A DNA stretch of 5,448 bases. Origin: SIG603 sp964369215 (GTDB taxonomy: Bacteria > Bacillota > Clostridia > Oscillospirales > Acutalibacteraceae). The notes beneath the pieces are model-generated. The model was not told where the DNA came from. It saw only the letters and a list, made by a program, of their open reading frames with translations, and did no database searches. The stretch is taken from NCBI GenBank assembly GCA_964369215.1, contig CAYJEZ010000145.1, positions 1-5,448 on the forward strand, read 5' to 3'. Made by a program: the position numbers and the translations under genes. Positions within the stretch are counted from its first letter, which is position 1. Each line of letters opens with the position of its first letter. Positions 1 to 5,448 of the stretch are shown piece by piece.

Positions 1-75
1 GAAATATCTGCTGAGGGTAAAAGTATCTATTTGCACGACCCAAACGGTAAGGTAGTTGACCTATACAAATTATGA
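1..75 (+). CDS. VOC/glyoxalase-superfamily protein, C-terminal fragment
   Basis: Only the last 24 codons are inside the window. The frame enters open at base 1 and ends at a TGA (73-75). The peptide reads EISAEGKSIYLHDPNGKVVD followed by LYKL. The pattern YLHDPNGKVVDLY is the closing beta-strand signature of the vicinal oxygen chelate fold (glyoxalase, fosfomycin-resistance and dioxygenase-like proteins), usually seen as Y-x-x-DP-[DN]-G-x-x-[IV]-E-L. In many members the last acidic residue of this strand is a metal ligand; here the corresponding position is the Asp before LYKL. The substrate cannot be judged from this piece. The gene converges on the alpha-galactosidase and is probably unrelated to it. 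The family call is fairly safe; any specific enzyme name would be a guess. Confidence 0.72.
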   Translation, partial: EISAEGKSIYLHDPNGKVVDLYKL

Positions 76-181
76 CAGAGTGAGAGTTCAAGTACAGGGG
101 CCAAATTTAGCTCATATAGTATGACAGCTTTATCGGTGGGTAATCACACAAACCTTGAAATCATGCAGTTTCATTATAATC
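76..181. other. Convergent intergenic gap, no clear terminator
   Basis: This gap separates the plus-strand VOC gene from the minus-strand alpha-galactosidase, so a bidirectional terminator would be expected. I find no GC-rich hairpin followed by a T run on either strand. The best local symmetry is a weak 5-bp stem, TGAAA/TTTCA (156-160 and 169-173), without a U tract. The stretch around 76-102 is visibly richer in G+C than its surroundings. The octamer TATGACAG occurs twice (71-78 and 120-127). Confidence 0.5.
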
Positions 182-2392
182 CTATTTATGTGATGTATCC
201 GTAAAAACATATATCTGAGAAGTAAAGTCTCCTTTATCTGTTTTAATCACTTTTCCATTAACTTTCTCTGTTTGCCCTGCATATTCTGGCTTTAAAATCA
301 TCCCTACATTCATAAGCTCATCACCATAATACGTTCTGTCTCCACAGCGATACTCTGTACTTTCATCAAGCCCTAATAACTTTATTTTTTTAAGAGAAGG
401 ACTAGGAGTTGCAAGAATTTTATAATAGCCCAAAATCGCAGTTTTTCTGTCTTTTGATACAACCATCCAACTATAATAATTTCCATTTTGTAGCCTATAA
501 AAATCTCCAAACTGAATAATTTCGCGATATTTTTTGAAAAACTCTATCTGTTCTTTCATCGTTTGCGTTTCTTCTTTGCTTATTTCATTAACATTAAGCT
601 CATATCCAAAAGTACCGAAATAGGCAACATCTGCTCGTGTGTTAAGGCTGGTAACCCTTGCTACTTGATGGTTTGGAACAGCTGCTACATGGCTACCTAT
701 AGAAGATATTGGATATAGTAAAGAAGTTCCATATTGAATATGCAAACGCTCAATCGCATCTGTATCGTCACTACTCCATGCCTGTGGCGCATAATATAGC
801 ATTCCTGCATCAAACCTTGCACCACCTGAGGCACAAGACTCGAATAAAATGTTAGGAAACTTCTCTATAAGCATTTCGTAAAGCTTATAGACACCTAAAA
901 TATATCTGTGAAAAAACTCTTTTTGCCTGTCTGCATCTAAACTTAAAGAGAAACTCTCTGTAATATTTCGGTTCATGTCCCACTTAATATAACTAATGTT
1001 TGACTTCTCTATAGTCTCGCACATTTTAGTAAAAATATAATCAACTACATCGTTTCGGCTAAAATCGAGCACAAACTGATTTCTTCCGTAAGAAATACGC
1101 CTATTGGGTGTTTTAATCACAAAATCTGGATGTGTTTTGTAAAGCTCACTAAGTTCGTTTATCATTTCAGGTTCAAACCATAATCCAAAGTCAAGACCTA
1201 GGTCGTTTATTTTTTTGCATAAGCCCTCAATGCCATTTGGCAGTTTTTCTAAATAGGCAGACCAATCACCTAAAGATGTTGTGTCATCGTCTCTTTTTCC
1301 AAACCAACCGTCATCTAAAACAAAAAGCTCTATACCAATATCTTTAGCTTTTTTAGCAATTTGAAGAATACTCTCTTCGTTAAAGTCAAAATAAGTTGCC
1401 TCCCAGTTATTTATTAAAATAGGGCGAAATTTATTTTTATACTTGCCTCTTACTAAGTTGTTGTTAAACAGTTCGTGAAAGTTTTGGCTCATTCCATTTA
1501 AGCCATTTTCAGAGTAAGAAATTACCGCCTCAGGAGTTTGAAAACTGGAATTACTCTCAAGTGTCCATTCAAACTCAAATGGATTAATACCTATTAATAC
1601 TCTTGTTACATCATAGGGGTCTACTTCTGCTTGAGCTAAAAAGTTGCCGCTATAAATAAGTGTAAATCCATAAACTTCACCACTGCTCTCAGTGGTTGTA
1701 GGCCTTTTAAGCGCTAAAAATGGATTGTGCATTGCACTACTAGCGCCACGTGTGCTACCAACAGACTGCACACCTTTAGCAAGTTTTCTCGAGTTTATAT
1801 GCCTCTCTCTTGACCATGCCCCGTCAAGTGTTAACATTTCATAATCACAATCATATAAGTCAAAACTTAGCGACATAGCACTGCCTAACTTCAACTTATT
1901 GTCAGACAAATTTTTAAATTCAGCAGAACGAACTATACCAGAGAAATTATCAAAAACATGGTATTTTAACACTATTTCACATTTTATTAACTCATCCACT
2001 AAAGTTATCTCTAATGTTTCTACGTTCTCTCCATACGTTTGCGGAAGTCCCATAAGCTTATTCTTGCCTTTTATTATATTGTGGCACTTGTAGGTAAAGT
2101 CAGTAATTCTGCTACCATTTGGTTGAATAATTTGATATGCAGGGTCTCTGTAATCTCCTGTTCCGTAACTTGGGTACTCTTGCTTAAGCAACTCTAAAGA
2201 AAACGGGTCATCATCATAAACGCAAGGAGCTAAGCAAATAGCACGTTCTACCAATAAATTGTCAAAATTATCTCTATCTCTAATTTTCTTTCCAAAATAC
2301 AACTGTCCTAATTGATTATTCTTCATAATTTTGATGATGTAGCTAATGCTGTTATTATATAAATGAAAAGTGTTTTGTGAAAAATTAATCAT
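182..2392 (-). CDS. Alpha-galactosidase, glycoside hydrolase family 36
   Basis: This enzyme hydrolyses terminal alpha-1,6-linked galactose from melibiose and raffinose-type sugars with retention of configuration. The 736-residue length matches tetrameric bacterial GH36 enzymes (about 720-750). An N-terminal beta-sandwich spans roughly residues 1-315, the (beta/alpha)8 barrel about 320-640, and a C-terminal beta-sandwich the rest. Visible signatures are DDGWFGKRDDD (360-370), LWFEPEM (404-410), KWDMNR (470-475) with nucleophile Asp472, the CxxGxxR galactose-binding motif (Cys520, Gly523, Arg526), and SDDTDAIERL (541-550), where Asp542 is the likely acid/base because its 70-residue distance from the nucleophile fits the family. 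There is no signal peptide, so it acts in the cytoplasm on imported sugar. The ATG has AGGGGGA (2401-2407) upstream, with 9 nt between the G run and the start. The start MINFSQNTFHLY resembles normal GH36 N-termini. It lies 25 bp after the symporter and has no promoter of its own that I can see. The gene is intact. The symbol could be aga, melA or rafA, so none is given. Confidence 0.96.
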   Translation of the reverse strand: MINFSQNTFHLYNNSISYIIKIMKNNQLGQLYFGKKIRDRDNFDNLLVERAICLAPCVYDDDPFSLELLKQEYPSYGTGDYRDPAYQIIQPNGSRITDFTYKCHNIIKGKNKLMGLPQTYGENVETLEITLVDELIKCEIVLKYHVFDNFSGIVRSAEFKNLSDNKLKLGSAMSLSFDLYDCDYEMLTLDGAWSRERHINSRKLAKGVQSVGSTRGASSAMHNPFLALKRPTTTESSGEVYGFTLIYSGNFLAQAEVDPYDVTRVLIGINPFEFEWTLESNSSFQTPEAVISYSENGLNGMSQNFHELFNNNLVRGKYKNKFRPILINNWEATYFDFNEESILQIAKKAKDIGIELFVLDDGWFGKRDDDTTSLGDWSAYLEKLPNGIEGLCKKINDLGLDFGLWFEPEMINELSELYKTHPDFVIKTPNRRISYGRNQFVLDFSRNDVVDYIFTKMCETIEKSNISYIKWDMNRNITESFSLSLDADRQKEFFHRYILGVYKLYEMLIEKFPNILFESCASGGARFDAGMLYYAPQAWSSDDTDAIERLHIQYGTSLLYPISSIGSHVAAVPNHQVARVTSLNTRADVAYFGTFGYELNVNEISKEETQTMKEQIEFFKKYREIIQFGDFYRLQNGNYYSWMVVSKDRKTAILGYYKILATPSPSLKKIKLLGLDESTEYRCGDRTYYGDELMNVGMILKPEYAGQTEKVNGKVIKTDKGDFTSQIYVFTDTSHK

Positions 2393-2400
2393 GTTTCATA

Positions 2401-2407
2401 TCCCCCT
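2401..2407 (-). promoter_or_regulatory. Ribosome binding site of the alpha-galactosidase
   Basis: On the minus strand AGGGGGA lies in the 25-bp gap after the symporter stop, with nine bases between the G run and the ATG at 2392. A second ATG at 2399-2397 is only two bases after AGGGGG and is out of frame, so the start at 2392 is preferred. The short gap and the strong site support translation from a shared symporter-glycosidase mRNA. Confidence 0.7.
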
Positions 2408-2417
2408 AAATATATTA

Positions 2418-4103
2418 TTAGTTGTTTGCTTTTTTATTTACAAAAATAGAAGCTACCGCACAAACTGCTCCTATTGCTAGAATAATTAGTAAAGTATCTA
2501 TTCCAAAACCCTCTGCCCTTGCTAATCCTACTTGAGAGAAAACAACATACATGCTAAGCATAACGAAAACAACAAAACTACTAAATGTATATCTGTGCTT
2601 CCAAGGCTCCATGTCAACTACATTGTTAACAGGCAACTCATAATCTTTCTCCATAGGTTTTATTTTTCCTATAACAAACATAATTAAACAAGATAAAACG
2701 AACAAAATTGCTGAAATGTGCAAGTAGTGAAGCCCTGTGTTCCAAACTAGTTGTGTAATTGCATAAACAGAAACAAAGAAAACAATTGCAATTTTTGCAG
2801 CTATTGGCGGTACCCTTTTTGTCATATACCCCATAAAAATTATAGTAAATATAGGCACATTAAAGAAACCGTTGATTGTTTGCAAGTAATCAAAAAGCCC
2901 GTCTGGTGCATTTAATATTAACGGAGCTACTAGCATTGAAATAATAGCTATTACTAACGCGAACAGCTTGCCAACCCCAATTAGCTTTTGGTCGCTTACT
3001 TCTTTTTTTACAGCTGGTTTGTAAACATTTAACGCAAATAAAGTAGAAGCCGAGTTTAACACGCTATTGAAAGTACTTAAAATAGCACCCATCATAGCTG
3101 CAGCAAATAAGCCTATAATTGGGCCAGGTAAAACTGTGCTAACAAGTTGTGGGTAAACCGTATCAACATTTTCAATCTCTCCACCTAATACTTGAAATGC
3201 TAATATGCCTGGGATAATAACCATTAGAGGAGTTAAAACTTTTAGCAGTCCTGCAAAAATAACTCCTTTTTGACCTTCTTTAAGACTTTTAGCACCTAAT
3301 GCGCGTTGAATAATAGATTGGTCGGTGCCCCAATAATAAAGATTAACCAAAATTAAACCTGTAAACATTGTAGTAAAAGGTAGATAGCTGTCTTCTGAAC
3401 CTATGGAATCAAATTTTTCTGGTGCGCTGTTTAAAAAAGTGTCAAAACCGACTGAAATGTCTCCTGAGCCTAAAAATATAAGTGCAAATACCGGAACTAA
3501 AAGCCCACCTATTACAAGAGCAATTCCGTTAATGGTGTCTGATATAGCAACAGCTTTTAAACCACCAAAAATAGCGTAAATTGCTCCTATAATTCCTATT
3601 ACCCAAACCATTAACCAAATACCTTGAACCTCTGTTATTCCAAATACTTCTGATATATTGAATATTTGCCCCATTGCAATTGCACCTGAATAAAGTGTAA
3701 TTGGTAGTAGGTTTACTATATAGCTTACTAAAAATAAAATAGTAATAAATTTACGAGTAAGGCTGTCAAAACGTGATTGAATAAAATCTGGAATTGTTGT
3801 AATACCTTGCTTTAAATATTTTGGTACTAAGAATAATGCTACGAGTATAAGGGTAATTCCCGAGCCAACCTCCCAACCCATAACTGCCATGTTTTGTGAG
3901 TATGCTTGCCCCGACATTCCTACAAAGCTTGCTGCGCTTAGGTTTGTAAGTAGTAGTGAACCTGCAATAACACCCCCTGTTAAGCTTCTGCCTCCTAGAA
4001 AATATGCGTCACTTGTGTTTAACTTGTCGTTTCTTGTTTTAAAGTAAGTTATTAGTCCAACCGCTGCTGAAAACACTATAAATGAAATTAATATAGTTAA
4101 CAT
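2418..4103 (-). CDS. Sodium/solute symporter (SSS family, SGLT-like), probable galactoside or galactose importer
   Basis: This is an integral membrane protein of 561 residues, about the size of the vSGLT group, with roughly 14 hydrophobic helices. It would import a sugar driven by the Na+ gradient. SSS hallmarks are YFLGGRSLTGG (34-44), the helix-1 segment LLTNLSAASFVGMSG (51-65), NLYYWGTDQSIIQRALGAKS (254-273), GLLKVLTPL (285-293) and ILSTFNSVLNSAS (341-353). Compared with remembered vSGLT positions, the sugar-site Asn260, Tyr263 and Lys294 correspond to Asn254, Tyr257 and Lys288; Glu88 to Glu78; and probably Gln428 to Gln408. The Na2-site Ser364/Ser365 correspond to Ser343/Thr344. The vSGLT Glu68-Gln69 pair is Ala58-Ser59 here, which may mean a different or larger sugar. 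The ATG follows GAAAGGA (4111-4117) by 7 nt. The gene sits downstream of an operator and is followed 25 bp later by GH36. The family is certain; the substrate is inferred from context. Confidence 0.93.
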   Translation of the reverse strand: MLTILISFIVFSAAVGLITYFKTRNDKLNTSDAYFLGGRSLTGGVIAGSLLLTNLSAASFVGMSGQAYSQNMAVMGWEVGSGITLILVALFLVPKYLKQGITTIPDFIQSRFDSLTRKFITILFLVSYIVNLLPITLYSGAIAMGQIFNISEVFGITEVQGIWLMVWVIGIIGAIYAIFGGLKAVAISDTINGIALVIGGLLVPVFALIFLGSGDISVGFDTFLNSAPEKFDSIGSEDSYLPFTTMFTGLILVNLYYWGTDQSIIQRALGAKSLKEGQKGVIFAGLLKVLTPLMVIIPGILAFQVLGGEIENVDTVYPQLVSTVLPGPIIGLFAAAMMGAILSTFNSVLNSASTLFALNVYKPAVKKEVSDQKLIGVGKLFALVIAIISMLVAPLILNAPDGLFDYLQTINGFFNVPIFTIIFMGYMTKRVPPIAAKIAIVFFVSVYAITQLVWNTGLHYLHISAILFVLSCLIMFVIGKIKPMEKDYELPVNNVVDMEPWKHRYTFSSFVVFVMLSMYVVFSQVGLARAEGFGIDTLLIILAIGAVCAVASIFVNKKANN

Positions 4104-4110
4104 TTTTATT

Positions 4111-4117
4111 TCCTTTC
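4111..4117 (-). promoter_or_regulatory. Ribosome binding site of the symporter
   Basis: On the minus strand GAAAGGA lies seven bases before the ATG at 4103. This is normal Shine-Dalgarno spacing and fixes the symporter start. The next residues (MLTILISFIVFSAAVG) form the first transmembrane helix, as expected. Confidence 0.7.
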
Positions 4118-4120
4118 TTA

Positions 4121-4140
4121 ATCAGTTTATATGTACTGAT
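4121..4140. repeat. Inverted repeat in the symporter leader
   Basis: The arms ATCAGT (4121-4126) and ACTGAT (4135-4140) are perfect reverse complements around an 8-base centre whose inner ATAT (4129-4132 on the plus strand) is also symmetric, giving 8 of 10 symmetric pairs. It lies between the operator and the ribosome binding site and overlaps a possible -10 element. It could be a binding site for a second regulator or a small leader hairpin. The two regulator operators do not share its sequence. Confidence 0.4.
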
Positions 4141-4155
4141 TTTATATAATATTAA
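4126..4155 (-). promoter_or_regulatory. Possible promoter of the symporter-glycosidase unit
   Basis: Read on the minus strand, TTAATA (4155-4150) is followed after 18 bases by TATAAA (4131-4126), a moderate match to a housekeeping promoter. Transcription would then begin near 4119, just ahead of the ribosome binding site. A rival -10, TATTAT (4151-4146), lies closer to the operator but lacks a good -35. In either case the operator at 4158-4173 is adjacent to or overlaps the polymerase site. The region is so AT-rich that chance matches are common. Confidence 0.3.
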
Positions 4156-4157
4156 TT

Positions 4158-4173
4158 GAGAACACGCGTTTAT
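4158..4173. promoter_or_regulatory. LacI-family operator in front of the symporter
   Basis: Read on the minus strand, 4173 to 4158 is ATAAACGCGTGTTCTC. The first 13 bases (ATAAACGCGTGTT) are identical to the operator in front of the regulator gene, and 13 of 16 match overall. The site has the central CpG typical of LacI-family operators, where the hinge-helix leucine inserts. The half-site facing the symporter is degenerate, so binding may be weaker than at the autoregulatory site. The location upstream of the symporter start implies control of the symporter and the glycosidase. Confidence 0.75.
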
Positions 4174-4182
4174 TTTATGTTT

Positions 4183-4217
4183 TTAAAAAAATCTAAAATC
4201 AACTTAGATTTTTTTAA
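4183..4217 (-). terminator. Inverted repeat over the regulator stop codon, possible weak terminator
   Basis: TTAAAAAAATCTAA (4183-4196) and TTAGATTTTTTTAA (4204-4217) are perfect 14-base reverse complements with a 7-base loop (4197-4203). On the minus-strand RNA the 5' arm holds the last codons and stop of the regulator, and the 3' arm contains a run of seven U. Only one base pair in the stem is G-C, so it is not a classical strong terminator. An A-tract/stem/U-tract layout can still act as a weak one in AT-rich genomes. It would separate regulator transcription from the operator-controlled symporter promoter just downstream. Confidence 0.4.
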
Positions 4218-5220
4218 CTGTACCCTTCTCTATAAAATCAGGACTATGAATAATATGCTTTGCATTTTTGTTAAATAAAAGTTCTACGCAAGATTTCGAT
4301 ATTTCTTTTAATGAAGTTTCAAAAGTAGTTAGATTCAAGTTAAGCCAAGTAGCTACTTTTAAATTATCATAACCAATAATCGAAATGTCGTCATACACTT
4401 TATACCCTCTGCCTTTAATCGCCCTAATTGCGCCTAAAGACATTACATCATTTGCTGCAAAAATTGCTGACGGCGTATTTTTTATAAGATATTTACTAGT
4501 TTGATTGTAAGAAACGTCTTCTTTGTATAAGCCACAAATTACATTTGGCTTAAGCCCATCAACCTCACTTATAGCTTTTAAATATCCTTTTTTTCTTTGT
4601 ATAGAAGATAACCTGTCGTCTCCCTCAATGTGTAAAATATTTTTATGACCACACTCAATAAGGTGCTTAGTGGCTAAGTATCCGCCTAAATAGTCATCGC
4701 TATTTACAATTTTAATGTTGCTATTTTTGTCATCACTCTCTAAAAATTGGTCAAGAAAAACTGCGTTATAACTGTTAGCTATTTTTGTTAAAACTTTATT
4801 TTTATAAGGAAATCCAGTAAAAATACCACCATAAATCATCGAACTTTTAAATAAACTATCCAAATTTTTAATGTCTTCAGTTTTTGTTATAATGTTTACT
4901 AATGAAAGATACCCCAAGTCTTTTAATGATGATACTAAGTTAGATAATAACTCCATATTGTAAGGTGAGTTCATTCCTATCCAATTCTCAGTGTTATCAT
5001 TGTCATTAATATCAGCTATAAAAATTCCAACAATGTTAGAGCCCACTCCTGCCAGAGCTCTCGCAAAATGATTTGGTGAATACCCATACTCACTGATTAC
5101 CGCATTCACTTTATCTTTCGTTTCTTGTGGCACATTGCTGTAATTGTTAATAACCCTTGACACTGTACTACGAGAAACATTTGCCAACCTTGCAATTTCT
5201 TTGGTGTTTATATTATTCAC
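4204..5220 (-). CDS. LacI/GalR-family transcriptional repressor, probable regulator of this locus
   Basis: The protein has 338 residues, the usual length for this family. The helix-turn-helix covers about residues 6-26: KEIARLANVSRSTVSRVINN, with Arg17-Ser18 at the base-reading positions of the recognition helix. The hinge helix PNHFARALAG (49-58) carries Leu56, which inserts at the central CpG of the operator. The periplasmic-binding-protein-like effector domain runs from about 60 to 335, with NSDDYLGGYLATKHLIECGH (173-192), an Arg at 209 in the RKKGY segment, AANDVMSLGAIRAI (255-268) and DISIIGYDN (278-286). It probably represses the symporter and glycosidase until a sugar inducer binds. 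Matching operators lie in front of its own gene and the symporter. The start used here is GTG, the only canonical start before the HTH, with an in-frame TAA four codons upstream. However, a strong Shine-Dalgarno overlaps it and points to the ATA at codon 4. The effector is inferred, not seen. Confidence 0.92.
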   Translation of the reverse strand: MNNINTKEIARLANVSRSTVSRVINNYSNVPQETKDKVNAVISEYGYSPNHFARALAGVGSNIVGIFIADINDNDNTENWIGMNSPYNMELLSNLVSSLKDLGYLSLVNIITKTEDIKNLDSLFKSSMIYGGIFTGFPYKNKVLTKIANSYNAVFLDQFLESDDKNSNIKIVNSDDYLGGYLATKHLIECGHKNILHIEGDDRLSSIQRKKGYLKAISEVDGLKPNVICGLYKEDVSYNQTSKYLIKNTPSAIFAANDVMSLGAIRAIKGRGYKVYDDISIIGYDNLKVATWLNLNLTTFETSLKEISKSCVELLFNKNAKHIIHSPDFIEKGTVKKI

Positions 5221-5223
5221 CTC
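5217..5223 (-). promoter_or_regulatory. Strong Shine-Dalgarno overlapping the regulator's GTG codon
   Basis: On the minus strand GAGGTGA is a seven-base perfect match to the anti-Shine-Dalgarno region (AAGGAGGTGATC type). It includes the GTG annotated as the start (5220-5218). Eight bases separate GAGG from ATA (5211-5209, codon 4), which is normal spacing. The only other purine-rich sequence, AAGTGAG, ends directly against the GTG and leaves no spacing. The site therefore argues for initiation slightly downstream of the GTG. Confidence 0.55.
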
Positions 5224-5231
5224 ACTTTGTT

Positions 5232-5247
5232 ATAAACGCGTGTTTAT
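5232..5247. promoter_or_regulatory. LacI-family operator in front of the regulator (autoregulation)
   Basis: The site ATAAACGCGTGTTTAT has perfect arms ATAAAC and GTTTAT around GCGT. Counted around the central CpG (5239-5240), 7 of 8 pairs are symmetric. It lies directly after the regulator's -10 element, at about +5 to +20, where a bound repressor would block early transcription. The same 13-base core recurs in front of the symporter on the minus strand. The size, symmetry and central CpG fit LacI/GalR operators. It is not a catabolite (cre) site, because the TG...CA ends are absent. Confidence 0.82.
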
Positions 5248-5258
5248 TTGCTGAATTG

Positions 5259-5287
5259 ATAATATCACACTAAGTTATTTTTGTCTA
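5259..5287 (-). promoter_or_regulatory. Promoter of the LacI-family regulator
   Basis: On the minus strand the -35 TAGACA (5287-5282, 5 of 6) and the -10 TATTAT (5264-5259, 5 of 6) are separated by exactly 17 bases. The bases TGA directly before the -10 supply an extended -10 element. The predicted start is near 5252, about 32 bases before the GTG, and the operator lies just downstream of it. This is the best-supported promoter in the window. The 11-base palindrome TGATAATATCA (5257-5267) overlaps the -10 and may be incidental. Confidence 0.7.
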
Positions 5288-5448
5288 TATGTTTAATTTA
5301 AATAAATTAACTTTGTATATTTGCTTATAATATGTATATTTTTTTGTTAAATTTACCAAGTAATTTTTTAACAAAAAATTGAATTATTTTTTACATTTCT
5401 GATAAATATATAATATTGAATCTTAAAAACAATTAAACACACAAATAA
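5288..5448. other. AT-rich upstream region without a recognisable gene
   Basis: This stretch upstream of the regulator promoter is extremely AT-rich. I see no plausible coding frame with a ribosome binding site on either strand. It contains the long inverted repeat at 5340-5378 and a perfect TATAAT on the plus strand (5326-5331) with no matching -35. It may be the upstream region of a further gene beyond the window, or act as an AT-rich upstream element for the regulator promoter. Confidence 0.5.
5340..5378. repeat. 12-bp perfect inverted repeat upstream of the regulator
   Basis: TTTTTTGTTAAA (5340-5351) and TTTAACAAAAAA (5367-5378) are perfect reverse complements with a 15-base spacer. Each arm has only one G-C pair. 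It lies more than 50 bases upstream of the regulator's -35, so it is not part of the core promoter. It could be a protein-binding site, a weak bidirectional terminator for a gene beyond the window, or a by-product of AT-rich sequence. Confidence 0.4.

Noticed and set aside
87..92. TTCAAG resembling the T-loop of a tRNA
   Set aside because: The flanking bases do not pair as a T-arm, and no acceptor, D or anticodon stems can be drawn on either strand.
76..204. The VOC frame stays open for 42 codons after its TGA, which might suggest stop readthrough or TGA as a sense codon
   Set aside because: The VOC fold ends naturally at this point, the downstream translation looks like no known domain, tryptophan is encoded by TGG in the other genes, and an open run of this length is not rare by chance.
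1899..2093. A 64-codon plus-strand open frame inside the alpha-galactosidase gene
   Set aside because: It lies wholly antisense to a well-conserved part of GH36, has no recognisable domain and no convincing ribosome binding site. It is a shadow frame.
2393..2417. A separate promoter or operator for the alpha-galactosidase
   Set aside because: The gap is only 25 bp, is taken up by the ribosome binding site, and contains no operator core. Co-transcription with the symporter is the simpler reading.
5257..5275. TGTGA near TATCA on the minus strand, resembling a CRP half-site
   Set aside because: The second half-site (TCACA) is absent at the required spacing, and the TGTGA bases are explained by the extended -10 of the regulator promoter.
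5326..5331. Perfect TATAAT on the plus strand, possible divergent promoter
   Set aside because: No acceptable -35 is found 16-18 bases upstream, and no plus-strand gene follows inside the window. Chance TATAAT matches are common in such AT-rich sequence.

Overview
The window is AT-rich, has clear AAAGGA/AGGGGG-type ribosome binding sites and short intergenic gaps, and uses TGG for tryptophan (standard code where checked). This fits a low-GC Gram-positive bacterium (Bacillota, perhaps a Clostridia-type anaerobe). That is an inference from composition and gene style; no marker gene is present.

Layout. Bases 1-75 hold the last 24 codons of a plus-strand VOC/glyoxalase-fold protein. A 106-bp convergent gap follows (76-181). 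Everything else is on the minus strand and is read from right to left: a LacI-family repressor (5220 to 4204), a sodium/solute symporter of the SSS family (4103 to 2418) and a GH36 alpha-galactosidase (2392 to 182). The symporter and glycosidase are 25 bp apart and almost certainly form one transcript. The right end (5288-5448) is very AT-rich, has no gene I can support, and carries one long inverted repeat.

How it fits together. This looks like a compact alpha-galactoside utilisation locus. The symporter would bring an alpha-galactoside or galactose into the cell with Na+. The cytoplasmic GH36 enzyme would release galactose. The LacI-type protein would repress the locus until an inducer binds. 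The main support for the regulatory link is a shared operator sequence (ATAAACGCGTGTT). One copy lies just downstream of a good promoter for the regulator, and a second lies in the 100-bp gap in front of the symporter. This predicts autoregulation plus control of the symporter-glycosidase unit.

I see no wholly new system here. The points worth a second look are: the regulator's start, where a strong Shine-Dalgarno overlaps the only canonical start codon and places an AUA at optimal spacing; the pairing of an SSS symporter with GH36, with two expected galactose-site residues replaced; and three inverted repeats in intergenic DNA, one of which spans the regulator's stop codon.
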